In this document: positions 25,487-34,899 of the stretch, piece after piece
How the letters are laid out: each line of letters begins with the position of its first letter
Position numbering within the stretch: position 1 is the stretch's first letter
Source: Flavisolibacter ginsenosidimutans
Lineage (GTDB): Bacteria > Bacteroidota > Bacteroidia > Chitinophagales > Chitinophagaceae
Reading direction: 5' to 3'
Length of the DNA stretch: 64,000 bases
NCBI RefSeq assembly: GCF_007970805.1
Contig: NZ_CP042433.1
Coordinates: 1,054,001-1,118,000 of the forward strand
Notes under the pieces: generated by a model
What the model was told of the DNA's origin: nothing
Seen by the model: only the letters and a program-made list of their open reading frames with translations
Databases searched by the model: none
Program-made: the position numbers and the translations under genes

Positions 25487-28400
25487 ATGAACTTTAAAAA
25501 AGCCAACAACATTACCGGTTGGGTAGTGTGTGTCATTGCTTCTCTCGTGTACATTTTAACCGCCGAAAAAGCCGGCAGCTTCTGGGACTGCGGCGAGTTT
25601 GTTTCGGCAGCTTTTAAAGTGCAAATGCCACACCCGCCCGGCGCACCGCTCTTTGTCTTACTGGGCCGCTTTTTTATTGTTCTTTTTGGCGATAATCCAA
25701 ATACCGCTGCCAAAGCTGTAAACATCATGAACGCACTGGCCAGCGGCTTTACCATTCTTTTTCTTTTCTGGACCATCACGCATTATGCCCGCAAGCTCAC
25801 AAGCGGTTTTTTAGCGGAACCCGACAAAGCCCAAATTTTTACCATCATGGGCGCCGGCATCGTTGGTGCGTTGGCTTATACCTTTACCGATTCGTTTTGG
25901 TTCAGCGCTGTTGAAGGCGAGGTTTACGCTTTCTCTTCTTTCTTTACAGCCCTGGCTTTTTGGGCCATGCTCAAATGGGAACGTGCGGATGTGGAAGCGG
26001 GGACCAACCCGGTTTTAAAAGCTCGCGCCGACCGCTGGATTGTGTTTCTTTTCTTTTCGCTTGGCTTGTCCATTGGTGTGCATCTTTTGGGTTTGCTCAC
26101 CATTCCGGCCATTGTCATGATTTATTATTTCCGCCGGTATAATTATACGCGTTGGGGCGCCATCTGGGCTTTTGTTATTGGTTGCGTCATCACCGGTTTG
26201 GTGCAAGTAGTCGTCATTCAATACTCGGTAAAAATTGCCGGACAGTTTGATATCTTTTTTGTCAACTCTTTCGGTCTTCCCTTCTTTTTCGGCTTTGCTT
26301 TCTTTTTCATTTTACTCGGTGTCGTTCTCTGGTGGGGCTTGCGTTTTGCAAAACGCAAAAACCTTCCCCTGATGACGCTTGGTATTTGGAGCTTTATTTT
26401 CATCATGCTTGGCTACTCATCTTACGTTACGCCACTGGAGCGATCCAACGCTAACACAGCCATTGACATGAACAACGTGGACAACCCGATGAACCTCGTT
26501 TATTACCTGGGACGCGACCAATACGGTTCGCAACCCATTGTAACCGGTCCGCACTTTTTGGCGAGGGCACAAGAAGGCGACAAAAAATATTTGTACGCAA
26601 AAAGCAAAGACCCCGAAACAAAGAAAGACACGTACCTGAAGTATGAAAACCCGCAGCCGGAAATTGTGTACGACAACGAAGACGTGCAATTTTTCCCGCG
26701 GCTTTGGGAAGGCAACGACCCGAACCGGGCCAGCTTTTACATTCAGTGGTTGAATTTGCCGGTTAGCGGCGTAACGGTAAAAAGCCCAAGCTATCTTAAT
26801 GATGTAAGCCGCGATGCCGTTTCGCTTGTTGATAAAACCACGAGGCAACAAAGCGTTTATCCGATTCCTGAAGGTTACGCCGTTTACAACCCGTGGTTGA
26901 AATCGGAATACAGCGCGGGTGAACAAATACCGGTGATAAAAATTCCAACGATGGCCAATAACATCGAATGGTTTTTTACGTACCAGATGGGCTTCATGTA
27001 CTGGCGCTATTTCATGTGGAATTTTTCGGGTCGGCAAAATGATGTGCAGGGCTTTGGCAACGTTCGTGACGGCAACTGGACAACGGGGATTTCATTCATT
27101 GACAACATGCGCCTCGGCAATCAAAGCAAAATGCCGGAAAGCCTGCAAACGAACAAAGCCCACAACAGCCTTTTCCTCCTGCCCTTTTTGCTTGGAATTC
27201 TTGGTTGCATTTACCAATTCATCAAAGACCGCAAAGACTGGATTGCTACTTTCCTGCTTTTCTTTTTTACCGGCGTAGCCATTGTTATTTACTTAAATCA
27301 ACCAGGAACGCAACCGCGTGAACGCGACTATGCTTTTGCGGGTTCGTTTTACGCTTACGCCATTTGGATTGGGCTGGCCGTGGTGGCTTTTGTTCGAATG
27401 GCTCGCGAAGCGGCGGACAAATTAACGCTGCGGAATGTTTTGATTTACGGAAGTCTTTCGACATTCTTCATCATGGTGATGAGCGATGCAAACAGCTTCA
27501 ACACAGGCAAATTGGGCGCCGCTTTGATTGGTGCTATTTTGTTTGCTGCGCTTACTCTCGGAGTTACGTTTTTATTGCGGTCGCTTCGCAACGCATCGTT
27601 ACAAACAATTGCGCTTGCTTCGTCCGCAATTTGCTTGTTGGCACCGGTTATCATGGGTGCGCAGGAATGGGACGATCATGATCGCAGCCAAAAACTTTTG
27701 GCGCCTGATATTGCAAAAGATTATTTAAACAGTTGCCCGAAAAATGCCGTTCTGTTTACGTATGGTGATAACGATACTTATCCGCTCTGGTACGCACAGG
27801 AAGTGGAAGGTATACGACCCGACATCCGCATCATCAATACAAGCTTGTTGGGTATTGACTGGTACGTAAATCAATTGCGTTACAAGATCAACGAAAGTGA
27901 CCCGATCAACGTGATTTGGACAGAAGATCAAATTCGCGGCGTTGGTTATGTAAGAGTCAATCGCCAGGATGTTCGCGATAACCAGAGCCTTCTTTCCATC
28001 ATGACGGAAATAAGCAAAAAAGGCCCGCAGGTTGTAAACCTTCCGTACATGAAAAACGTAACGGTGCCGGTTGATTCTGCCATGGCCAGACAGGATGGAA
28101 TACTGGAAACAGGTGCGCCAGCCCTGCCTCAAATCACGCTTGATCTTTCGGGCATCGGTGCTTATTCGCTCGATCAGATTGCGATGCTGAACATCATTGC
28201 GGCCAACGCCTGGAAACGCCCAATCTGCGTTACCAGTCCCGACCGCGACAAGGCTTCTTTCCTCTTCCCGTATTTGCAGCGCCGCGGCATGATTTACCAA
28301 CTATCGCCGGCTGGAAATCTGCAAAAAAGTCCTGAAGGCCTCGGCATCAACGCAGACACGACGTATCGGTTGCTGGAAACAGTCTTCCGCTCGGGCAATG

Positions 28401-28879
28401 CCGGAACCGGCAAGGTTTACTTCGATGAAGAAAACCGCCGCCATTTAAATTCACTTCGCGATCTCTACTCAATAGAATCGTTGACTTTATCTTCGGAAGG
28501 CCGCAAGCAGGAAGCTTTGAATGTGGTTGAAAAGGCGGACAGTCTTCTCAATCCGAAAAGCCTGCCGTACGGAATGCCGGGCCGTGGTCACAACCAGATA
28601 ACAATGGATTTCCTGCGGGCCGCTTACGCAGCCGGTGATATGGCGCTGGCGCAAAAAGTAAAAGTCGCGTTGCGAAAAGACCTGAACGAACAATTGCAGT
28701 ATTACGCAGCCTTGAAAGAATTTAAAGACGACTACTACATGCAATTGAGCAACGAAGAAAAAGGAGCGCAGGATTTACTGAAGGAAATCGGCGACCTGGA
28801 AGCGCAGTTCGAAAGCAAGAAAGCACCCTTGCAGGAACTGCCTCAAAAGAAGGATTCCGCCGACACGTCGAGAAAATAA
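25487..28879 (+). CDS. DUF2723 / GT117 membrane glycosyltransferase
   Basis: A 1130-residue inner-membrane protein. The first ~350 residues hold many hydrophobic segments with the family's start (GWVVCVIASLVYILTAEKAGSFWDCGEF, then HPPGAPLF). The acidic motif WDCGEF near residue 30 is like the catalytic loop of GT-C protein O-mannosyltransferases. A further membrane block lies at about 560-720, followed by a soluble C-terminal region (NSCPKNAVLFTYGDNDTYPLWYAQ, then AANAWKRPI). DUF2723 proteins are classed as GT117 and are thought to glycosylate exported proteins or lipids; the acceptor is unknown. Size and motifs are complete. Confidence 0.88.
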   Translation: MNFKKANNITGWVVCVIASLVYILTAEKAGSFWDCGEFVSAAFKVQMPHPPGAPLFVLLGRFFIVLFGDNPNTAAKAVNIMNALASGFTILFLFWTITHYARKLTSGFLAEPDKAQIFTIMGAGIVGALAYTFTDSFWFSAVEGEVYAFSSFFTALAFWAMLKWERADVEAGTNPVLKARADRWIVFLFFSLGLSIGVHLLGLLTIPAIVMIYYFRRYNYTRWGAIWAFVIGCVITGLVQVVVIQYSVKIAGQFDIFFVNSFGLPFFFGFAFFFILLGVVLWWGLRFAKRKNLPLMTLGIWSFIFIMLGYSSYVTPLERSNANTAIDMNNVDNPMNLVYYLGRDQYGSQPIVTGPHFLARAQEGDKKYLYAKSKDPETKKDTYLKYENPQPEIVYDNEDVQFFPRLWEGNDPNRASFYIQWLNLPVSGVTVKSPSYLNDVSRDAVSLVDKTTRQQSVYPIPEGYAVYNPWLKSEYSAGEQIPVIKIPTMANNIEWFFTYQMGFMYWRYFMWNFSGRQNDVQGFGNVRDGNWTTGISFIDNMRLGNQSKMPESLQTNKAHNSLFLLPFLLGILGCIYQFIKDRKDWIATFLLFFFTGVAIVIYLNQPGTQPRERDYAFAGSFYAYAIWIGLAVVAFVRMAREAADKLTLRNVLIYGSLSTFFIMVMSDANSFNTGKLGAALIGAILFAALTLGVTFLLRSLRNASLQTIALASSAICLLAPVIMGAQEWDDHDRSQKLLAPDIAKDYLNSCPKNAVLFTYGDNDTYPLWYAQEVEGIRPDIRIINTSLLGIDWYVNQLRYKINESDPINVIWTEDQIRGVGYVRVNRQDVRDNQSLLSIMTEISKKGPQVVNLPYMKNVTVPVDSAMARQDGILETGAPALPQITLDLSGIGAYSLDQIAMLNIIAANAWKRPICVTSPDRDKASFLFPYLQRRGMIYQLSPAGNLQKSPEGLGINADTTYRLLETVFRSGNAGTGKVYFDEENRRHLNSLRDLYSIESLTLSSEGRKQEALNVVEKADSLLNPKSLPYGMPGRGHNQITMDFLRAAYAAGDMALAQKVKVALRKDLNEQLQYYAALKEFKDDYYMQLSNEEKGAQDLLKEIGDLEAQFESKKAPLQELPQKKDSADTSRK

Positions 28880-28885
28880 TTAACC

Positions 28886-28915
28886 AAAACCTCTTCCAAA
28901 AGAAGAGGTTTTTTG
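28886..28915 (+). terminator. Terminator after the DUF2723 gene
   Basis: AAAACCTCTTC and GAAGAGGTTTT form an 11-bp stem with loop CAAAA, then TT. Confidence 0.92.
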
Positions 28916-28972
28916 TTTAACACTATCGCGTGAACAAACAGCGCATAATTATTGTAGATTGTGTGAACACCT

Positions 28973-29058
28973 GAAACGTCAGACGGCAAACGTGAAACCA
29001 GAGAGACATTTGATTTAAAGTTCACTCCTGTCTCACGTTTCGCTTCTCACGTCTCACC
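28973..29058. repeat. Inverted short-unit repeat tract before the VWA gene
   Basis: GAAACGTCAGACGGCAAACG and TGAAACC at the left, and TCTCACGTTTCGCTTCTCAC with GTCTCACC at the right, are loosely complementary and each made of CGT/CTCAC units. The tract fills the spacer before 29072. Confidence 0.45.
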
Positions 29059-29071
29059 AAATTCTTAAATC

Positions 29072-30169
29072 ATGATTGGTTTTCATTTCACCAAATACGA
29101 TCCACGGCAAAACGGTAAAAGCCGCTTTGAACAATTGCTCGATTTGTTTACACAACTTCTCACCTACACGAGCGGCGATGTGACCGAGGCCTTGCAATGG
29201 CTGAACGAGCTGGATAAAAGATATGAGTTGACCAGTGAGGAATACGGCATGGGCGATTTCATTGACGAATTAAAAGAGAAAGGCTACATCACCGAAGATG
29301 CCCAGCGTGGCGAAATCAAAATCACACCCAAAACGGAACAAAGCATTCGCAAGCGCAGTCTTGAAGAAATTTTTGGCAAGCTCAAAAAAACAAAGTCAGG
29401 CGATCATCAAACCTTTAAGCCAGGTTTGGGCGATGAAGTAAGCCCCGACACAAGGCCGTTTCAGTTCGGCGACATGCTGGAGCAGATTGATTTTACAGAG
29501 TCCATTCGCAACGCACAAATCAACCACGGGCTTGACTCGTTTACGATGCAGGAAGACGATTTGCAAATCCGCGAAACCGATTTCAAATCCCAGACCTCCA
29601 CGGTATTGATGATTGACATTTCGCACTCGATGATTTTGTACGGCGAGGACCGCATTACGCCGGCCAAAAAAGTAGCGATGGCCTTTAGCGAATTGATCAC
29701 CACAAAATATCCCAAAGACACGCTGGACATTGTTGTCTTCGGCAACGATGCCTGGCCGGTTGAGATCAAAGACCTTCCTTATTTACAGGTCGGTCCTTAT
29801 CATACCAACACCGTTGCGGGACTTGAATTGGCGATGGACATTTTGCGCCGGAGGAAAAATCCGAACAAGCAAATTTTCATGATCACCGATGGCAAACCGA
29901 CCTGTTTAAAAATTGGCAAGCGTTATTACAAAAACAGTTTTGGCCTTGACAGGAAGGTGACGAATCGTTGCATCAATTTAGCGGCGCAATGCAAGAAATT
30001 AAAAATACCCATCACCACATTTATGATTGCCACCGACCCTTATCTTCAACGGTTCGTGCAAGAGTTTACGGAGACGAATCAGGGCAAGGCATACTTTGCT
30101 TCGCTTGACAGATTGGGCGCCTTCATCTTCCGCGATTTTGAAAGCGGCAAACGCAAAACGGTTTACTAA
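29072..30169 (+). CDS. VWA domain protein paired with a MoxR ATPase
   Basis: A 365-residue cytoplasmic protein. Residues about 1-170 are helical and charged; residues about 175-340 are a von Willebrand A domain with the MIDAS motif DISHS (VLMIDISHSMILYGEDR), a Thr in the second metal loop (PYHTNTVAGLELAMD) and the Asp in FMITDGKP. It resembles the VWA partner (ChlD/CoxE-like) of MoxR-type AAA ATPases, and such an ATPase follows 34 bases downstream. Together they probably act as a chaperone that remodels or inserts metal into a target protein; the target is unknown. Confidence 0.85.
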   Translation: MIGFHFTKYDPRQNGKSRFEQLLDLFTQLLTYTSGDVTEALQWLNELDKRYELTSEEYGMGDFIDELKEKGYITEDAQRGEIKITPKTEQSIRKRSLEEIFGKLKKTKSGDHQTFKPGLGDEVSPDTRPFQFGDMLEQIDFTESIRNAQINHGLDSFTMQEDDLQIRETDFKSQTSTVLMIDISHSMILYGEDRITPAKKVAMAFSELITTKYPKDTLDIVVFGNDAWPVEIKDLPYLQVGPYHTNTVAGLELAMDILRRRKNPNKQIFMITDGKPTCLKIGKRYYKNSFGLDRKVTNRCINLAAQCKKLKIPITTFMIATDPYLQRFVQEFTETNQGKAYFASLDRLGAFIFRDFESGKRKTVY

Positions 30170-30203
30170 TTTTCATTAAACACATTTGACAGGAATTACC
30201 AGA

Positions 30204-31733
30204 ATGAACATCAAACACATAAACACTCTCGGCGAACTAAAAGAAAGCGGCTATAAGCCAAAAAGCATCAAAGAAGAAATCAGGCAGAACCTGATTAAAA
30301 AACTCGAAACGAAGGAGGATACGTTTACGGGCATTATCGGTTACGAAGAAACCGTGATACCGGACGTCGAAAGAGCATTGTTAAGCAAACACAATATTCT
30401 TTTCCTTGGTTTGCGCGGACAAGCAAAAACCCGCATGGCGCGGCAAATGACGGAACTGCTGGATGAATACATTCCTTTCGTTTCCGGCAGTGAAATAAAC
30501 GACGATCCGCTGAAGCCCATTTCGAAATATGCCAAAGATTTGATGCGTGAAAAAGGTGATGATACACCTATTGAATGGCTTCACCGCAGCCTGCGTTATG
30601 GCGAAAAACTGGCGACACCCGACGTAAGCGTTGCCGATTTAATTGGCGACATTGATCCCATCAAAGCGGCCAATCTGCGTTTAAGTTTTGCCGACGAAAG
30701 AGTGATCCATTACGGCATCATTCCCAAAAGCAACCGCAGCATTTTTGTCATCAACGAATTGCCCGATTTGCAGGCCAGGATTCAGGTTGCGCTATTTAAT
30801 ATTCTGGAAGAAGGTGACGTGCAAATTCGGGGTTTCAAACTTCGCTTGCCGCTGGATATTTTGTTTGTCTTCACGGCCAATCCCGAAGACTATACCAACC
30901 GTGGCTCTATTGTAACACCGTTAAAGGACCGTATCGAAAGCCAGATACTTACGCACTATCCAAAGTCATTGGAAAATGCGCTGGCTATCACCGAGCAAGA
31001 AGCGGATATTGAAGAGGCGCAAAAAGAAAAAATCGAGATCAGCGATTTGGTAAAACGCCTCATAGAGCAAGTGGCATTTGAAGCAAGAGCCAGCGAGTTT
31101 GTGGACAAGAAAAGCGGCGTGAGCGCAAGGCTTACCATCTCTGCTTTTGAAAATGCGGTAAGTGCCGCAGAGCGTAGAGCCATCATCAACAAAGAAAAAA
31201 GCACGCAGGTTTGGATCAGCGATTTGGTGGGGATCATTCCTTCCATTACCGGTAAAATTGAGCTCGTTTATGAAGGCGAGCAAGAAGGCCCGTACCAGGT
31301 TGCAATGAATCTTTTGGATAAATCTATTCGTTCACAGTTTGTACAATATTTTCCCAATCCGGAAACATTAAAAAAACGTGCGCCGCGCAAGGGCGAGACA
31401 CCGCAGGCGGTTGACAATCCTTATCGTTCCATCATCAGCTGGTTCGACAAAGGCAACCACCTTAATTTGTTTTTTGCGGTCAACGACCGCGAAAGAATGA
31501 ACCAGTTGTACGCGGTGGACGGCCTTCATGCGCTAGTGAAGAAAACCTTTTCGCATGCGAACGAAAAAGAAACCGCTTTGTTGATGGAGTTTGTGTTGCA
31601 CGGCCTTTCCTCCTTCTCTCTTATCAGCAAAAAAATTATGGAAACTTCCGTTGAATTTAAAGACCTGATGGGAAGTATGTTGAACATTCAATCATCCGGC
31701 TACGATGATTTGGAAGAGGAAGATTTCAATTAA
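30204..31733 (+). CDS. MoxR/ChlI-like AAA+ ATPase
   Basis: A 509-residue AAA+ ATPase. Walker A is [10 protein letters not shown] (about 75-84), Walker B is FVINELPDL, and a sensor-1-like [12 protein letters not shown] follows. A lid and C-terminal region run from about 260 to 509. The ChlI-like feature ([28 protein letters not shown]) shows the helix-2 insert clade. The start is the ATG at 30204 ([17 protein letters not shown]); a TTG six codons earlier is less likely. It is probably cotranscribed with the VWA gene. The stop TAA overlaps the stop of the convergent Uma2 gene through the palindrome TTAA. Confidence 0.87.
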   Translation: MNIKHINTLGELKESGYKPKSIKEEIRQNLIKKLETKEDTFTGIIGYEETVIPDVERALLSKHNILFLGLRGQAKTRMARQMTELLDEYIPFVSGSEINDDPLKPISKYAKDLMREKGDDTPIEWLHRSLRYGEKLATPDVSVADLIGDIDPIKAANLRLSFADERVIHYGIIPKSNRSIFVINELPDLQARIQVALFNILEEGDVQIRGFKLRLPLDILFVFTANPEDYTNRGSIVTPLKDRIESQILTHYPKSLENALAITEQEADIEEAQKEKIEISDLVKRLIEQVAFEARASEFVDKKSGVSARLTISAFENAVSAAERRAIINKEKSTQVWISDLVGIIPSITGKIELVYEGEQEGPYQVAMNLLDKSIRSQFVQYFPNPETLKKRAPRKGETPQAVDNPYRSIISWFDKGNHLNLFFAVNDRERMNQLYAVDGLHALVKKTFSHANEKETALLMEFVLHGLSSFSLISKKIMETSVEFKDLMGSMLNIQSSGYDDLEEEDFN

Positions 31734-32344
31734 AGAAAGAGCGAAGATTCGGCGCCTGTAAGCCCCGAATCTTCGTAAATATCTTTTAGTGGAATGGATA
31801 CAGGCAATGATTGAAATTGCAAAACGTCGTCTACTGTTTCGTATTCCCGCAACTCCCAATGACCGGAAGCGTTGACAGCAAAGGCCTCAATAAAAACAGA
31901 CATCGAATCAATCAACACGCATTCCTTTAAGCTTGTAATGTCACGGTACAATTTAAACTTGTCGCCGCGGTCATACGCTTTTGTTGATTTCGATAATACT
32001 TCAATCAGCACAACGGGATTCAATGCGTTAAACTTGTCATCGTTTAAGGTTTTTACCTCGCTGCAAAAAACCGAAACATCAGGATATGTAAAAAGTGTGT
32101 TAGACTGGATGTGAATGCGCATATCGCTGCCATAAGGACGACAACCTTTTCCTTTTAATCCAATTCGCAATTCTGACAAAACATTTGCCGCAATTGCATT
32201 GTGAGGTTGCAAGGCGCCTGACATTGCAAACACTTCGCCGTGATAATATTCGTGCTTCTCATCCGAAGCCGTTTCCATTTCGAGGTACTCTTCGATTGTC
32301 CAGTTTTTACGACTATATGCTTGTGCGGGTTCCTGTACGTCCAT
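31730..32344 (-). CDS. Uma2 family (DUF820) putative endonuclease
   Basis: A 204-residue protein. The fold is PD-(D/E)XK nuclease-like, with [38 protein letters not shown], the acidic YPDVSVFC and [20 protein letters not shown]. Uma2 proteins are abundant in cyanobacteria and Bacteroidota and often occur in many copies; no cellular role is established. A near -7 box TAACTTTA (reverse strand) lies at 32349-32356. Its stop overlaps that of the MoxR gene, so both transcripts run into each other. Confidence 0.85.
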   Translation of the reverse strand: MDVQEPAQAYSRKNWTIEEYLEMETASDEKHEYYHGEVFAMSGALQPHNAIAANVLSELRIGLKGKGCRPYGSDMRIHIQSNTLFTYPDVSVFCSEVKTLNDDKFNALNPVVLIEVLSKSTKAYDRGDKFKLYRDITSLKECVLIDSMSVFIEAFAVNASGHWELREYETVDDVLQFQSLPVSIPLKDIYEDSGLTGAESSLFL

Positions 32345-32480
32345 GTTTTAAAGTTACGCAACCAGAACAACTTTTGTTCTTACCAATCGTTCTGAAAATT
32401 TATGGCCATGACATCTTTCAATAAAAAAGTTGAGCGATGATGTGGTCACCGCCCAAGACAAAATATCGTTCAAAAGAATA

Positions 32481-32936
32481 TTAAAACTTGTAGCCGAACG
32501 ACAAGCCTCCGTAATAAGGAATAAAAAAGCCTTTTCCAAAAACCGGGTTAATAAAGGCCCGGAAGGTAAAGCCGCCGTTAGCAGGCTGCATACGGTAGCC
32601 AAACAAAAGATGTCCAAAGGTGGAAGAAAAATCACCCGCATCGCCGGTACCGATAACGGGTGTTACGCCTGCGCCCATTTCAAAATAATTGCGCTGGTCT
32701 TTACCTACAATATAGTTTAAGCCGATTGGAATAAAGACAACCCCGTCGCCGTCAACACTAAAACCGCCGATGCCGACCCGACCGCCCAAACCGGCTTCGC
32801 CTTTGGAAAAACGCGAATCAAAATTGATGGAAGCAAGACCGGGTCCGCCGAGTTCAAAATAAACCGACTTGGCTTGCGCATGACAAAAGACCGAGATGAA
32901 AAAGAAGAAGGCAAGAAACAAAAACGATTTTATCAT
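32481..32936 (-). CDS. Small exported beta-barrel-like protein
   Basis: A 151-residue exported protein with signal MIKSFLFLAFFFFISVFCHA. The mature part is made of short strands with alternating glycine/aromatic residues, SVYFELGGPGLASINFDSRF, then GLGGRVGIGGF, then FIPIGLNYIVGKDQRNYFEMGAG, ending in PYYGGLSFGYKF with a terminal Phe typical of outer-membrane barrels. The size fits a four- to eight-stranded barrel of the OmpA/OmpW type. Function is unknown. It lies between Uma2 and murB on the same strand. Confidence 0.78.
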   Translation of the reverse strand: MIKSFLFLAFFFFISVFCHAQAKSVYFELGGPGLASINFDSRFSKGEAGLGGRVGIGGFSVDGDGVVFIPIGLNYIVGKDQRNYFEMGAGVTPVIGTGDAGDFSSTFGHLLFGYRMQPANGGFTFRAFINPVFGKGFFIPYYGGLSFGYKF

Positions 32937-32998
32937 AAGTGAAGCTTTGATTTGGCAGACAAGAAAGCAAATTAAACCGCTGCAACCAAAAATTCTTT

Positions 32999-34015
32999 TT
33001 ACAGAACGTTCACTTCTCTTTCTAACCGGATTCCAAATTTTGTCTCTACCGATTGTAAAATCGCTTCACTCAGCGCATAAATTTCCTGGCCGCTTGCGCT
33101 GCCGTAGTTTACCAATACCAACGCTTGTTTTGAATAACAACCGGCATCTCCATTGCGATAGCCTTTCCAACCGCATTGTTCAATTAGCCAGCCCGCCGGA
33201 ATTTTTACGTGTTCGTCATCGAAAGGGAAAGAAGGAACAGACTGATAATTACTTTGCCATTGGACAAATTGTTCTTTTTCAACTTGCGGATTTTTAAAAA
33301 AACTGCCGGCATTGCCAATCACTTTCGGATCGGGAAGTTTAGCCGAACGAATGTTGACAACGGCCTGCGAGATTGCCTGAATGTTCAATTCTTTCACACC
33401 CATCCTCTCCAGTTCCTGGTTGATGGCGCCATAGCTCGTTTGGTAAACAGGTTTTTTGTTCAACCGGTATGTTACCGATGCAATCGCAAACTCTCCTTTG
33501 TATTTGCGTTTGAAAACACTTTCGCGATAACCGAATTCGCAATCTTTCAATTCAAATTTTACAAGGTTTTTATCAAGCAGATGAAAGGCTTCGAGTTCGT
33601 GAAAAACATCTTTTATTTCCACGCCGTAAGCGCCGATGTTTTGCATGGGCGATGCGCCTACGTTGCCGGGTATAAGCGAAAGGTTTTCAATACCGGCGTA
33701 ATTGTTTTCAACGCAGTGCATCACCAGGCGATGCCAATTTTCCCCTGCACCAGCCTTGAGGTAAATGTGTTCATCGTCTTCCTTTACAATCGCAATGCCT
33801 TTGATTTCATTCTTCAGCACAAGACCGTCCACATCTTTTGTAAGCAGGATGTTGCTACCACCGCCTAAAATCAATTGGCAACCGGCAACCCGCAATTGCC
33901 AATTGACCAACTCTTCCAATTCGGCGAGGTTTTGAAAGCTTGCGAAATATCTTGCACTTGCATCAATACCAAATGTGTTGTAAGGCCAAAGCGAAATATT
34001 TTCCCGAATTTGCAT
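32999..34015 (-). CDS. murB: UDP-N-acetylenolpyruvoylglucosamine reductase MurB
   Basis: A 338-residue type I MurB, which uses NADPH and FAD to make UDP-MurNAc for peptidoglycan. FAD-domain motifs: NTFGIDASARYF, ILGGGSNIL, and GIENLSLIPGNVGASPMQNIGAYG. The reductase part has YRESVFK and the proton donor Ser in NAGSFFKNP (GSFFKNP); the C-terminal Glu lies in the tail (IRLEREVNVL). Residues encoded by a palindromic repeat (NWQLRVAGCQL, about 38-48) lie just before the glycine loop, without making the protein longer than E. coli MurB there. A near -7 box TATTCTTG lies five bases from the start. Confidence 0.95.
   Translation of the reverse strand: MQIRENISLWPYNTFGIDASARYFASFQNLAELEELVNWQLRVAGCQLILGGGSNILLTKDVDGLVLKNEIKGIAIVKEDDEHIYLKAGAGENWHRLVMHCVENNYAGIENLSLIPGNVGASPMQNIGAYGVEIKDVFHELEAFHLLDKNLVKFELKDCEFGYRESVFKRKYKGEFAIASVTYRLNKKPVYQTSYGAINQELERMGVKELNIQAISQAVVNIRSAKLPDPKVIGNAGSFFKNPQVEKEQFVQWQSNYQSVPSFPFDDEHVKIPAGWLIEQCGWKGYRNGDAGCYSKQALVLVNYGSASGQEIYALSEAILQSVETKFGIRLEREVNVL
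33872..33905. repeat. Palindromic repeat inside murB
   Basis: CAATTGGCAA and TTGCCAATTG are perfect 10-bp inverted arms separated by 14 bases. Low-complexity CAATTGGCAA words are a known type of interspersed repeat in Bacteroidota (family knowledge); here the element is coding. Confidence 0.6.
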
Positions 34016-34036
34016 GGCAGCAAGAATACGAATTTT

Positions 34037-34729
34037 ATGCCCGCAAAAATTGCCACCGTCATTGGATCAACGGGTTTGATCGGAAGTCATTTGCTTAACG
34101 TTCTGCAAAATGATAATGTCTTTGAAACGATAAGAGCCGTGGTGCGAAAGCCAGTTCGTTTTCAACAATCAAAAGTTGAAATGAAGCTGGTGAATTTTGA
34201 CGAACCCGAATCGGTGAAGCTTGCCATTGATGGCAGCGATGCGGTGTTCTGTGCTGTAGGCACCACGCAAAAAAAAGTGAAAGGCGACAAAGCAGCTTAT
34301 CGAAAAGTAGATTACGACATCCCGGTGAATGCCGCCATTTTTTGCGCCGAAACAGGTTGTCCGAATTTTCTTTTGGTTTCTTCCGTTGGCGCCAACAGCA
34401 TGAGCAATAATTTTTACCTGAAATTGAAAGGCGAAGTAGAAGACGCGGTACAAAAATTATCCATTCAGAACATTTCTATTTTTCGCCCATCCATCTTGCT
34501 TGGCAAAAGAGATGAGAAACGTGCCGGCGAAAAAGTTGGGCAAGCGGTAATGAGCTTTTTTGCTTTTTTATTGGTGGGAAGTTGGGATAAATACAAACCG
34601 ATTGAAGCGGAAAAAGTGGCAAGAGCGATGGTGACGACAGCCAAGGAACAAAATTCCGGTACCAGGATTTACGAGTACGAAGCGATACGCAAACTATCCA
34701 GCGGCCCATCCCCAACAGCCATTCATTAA
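34037..34729 (+). CDS. NAD(P)-binding protein (HTATIP2/NmrA-like)
   Basis: A 230-residue cytoplasmic Rossmann protein. The NAD(P) loop is VIGSTGLIG (about 8-16), followed by VVRKPV, GSDAVFCAVGTTQ and FLLVSSVGAN, the pattern of the atypical SDR subgroup with HTATIP2/CC3. The catalytic Tyr is replaced by a short YLKLKGEVE, so SDR-like YxxxK chemistry is partial. It is divergent from murB with only 21 bases between starts. The ATG at 34037 is chosen because the upstream 54 codons overlap murB's first 140 bases. Confidence 0.85.
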   Translation: MPAKIATVIGSTGLIGSHLLNVLQNDNVFETIRAVVRKPVRFQQSKVEMKLVNFDEPESVKLAIDGSDAVFCAVGTTQKKVKGDKAAYRKVDYDIPVNAAIFCAETGCPNFLLVSSVGANSMSNNFYLKLKGEVEDAVQKLSIQNISIFRPSILLGKRDEKRAGEKVGQAVMSFFAFLLVGSWDKYKPIEAEKVARAMVTTAKEQNSGTRIYEYEAIRKLSSGPSPTAIH

Positions 34730-34743
34730 AGCGGGTAGATGGC

Positions 34744-34776
34744 GCTAAAGCCCCTTCCCGGTGGGGAGGGAAGGAA
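34744..34776. repeat. REP-like hairpin, copy 1
   Basis: CCCCTTCCCG and GTGGGGAGGG make a GC-rich hairpin within GCTAAAGCCCC...GAAGG. Opposite in orientation to copy 2 at 34863. Confidence 0.6.
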
Positions 34777-34862
34777 GACTCTCAAAGCAAGAAGAAAACG
34801 TACAGCTTTCAAGCTGATTGAATAAATTGTAAAATCATCGCAATGCTGGCCCTTGTGTGTTG

Positions 34863-34893
34863 ATGGCCTTCCCACCGGGAAGGTCGGGATGGG
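34863..34893. repeat. REP-like hairpin, copy 2
   Basis: CCTTCCC and GGGAAGG (34867-34883) form a 7-bp perfect stem with loop ACC, then TCGGGATGGG. It lies just after the priA stop and may also end priA transcription. Confidence 0.6.
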
Positions 34894-34899
34894 CCGCAT

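Noticed and set aside
33875..34036. Upstream start for the NAD(P)-binding gene
   Set aside because: Overlaps murB; residues are antisense to MurB coding sequence.
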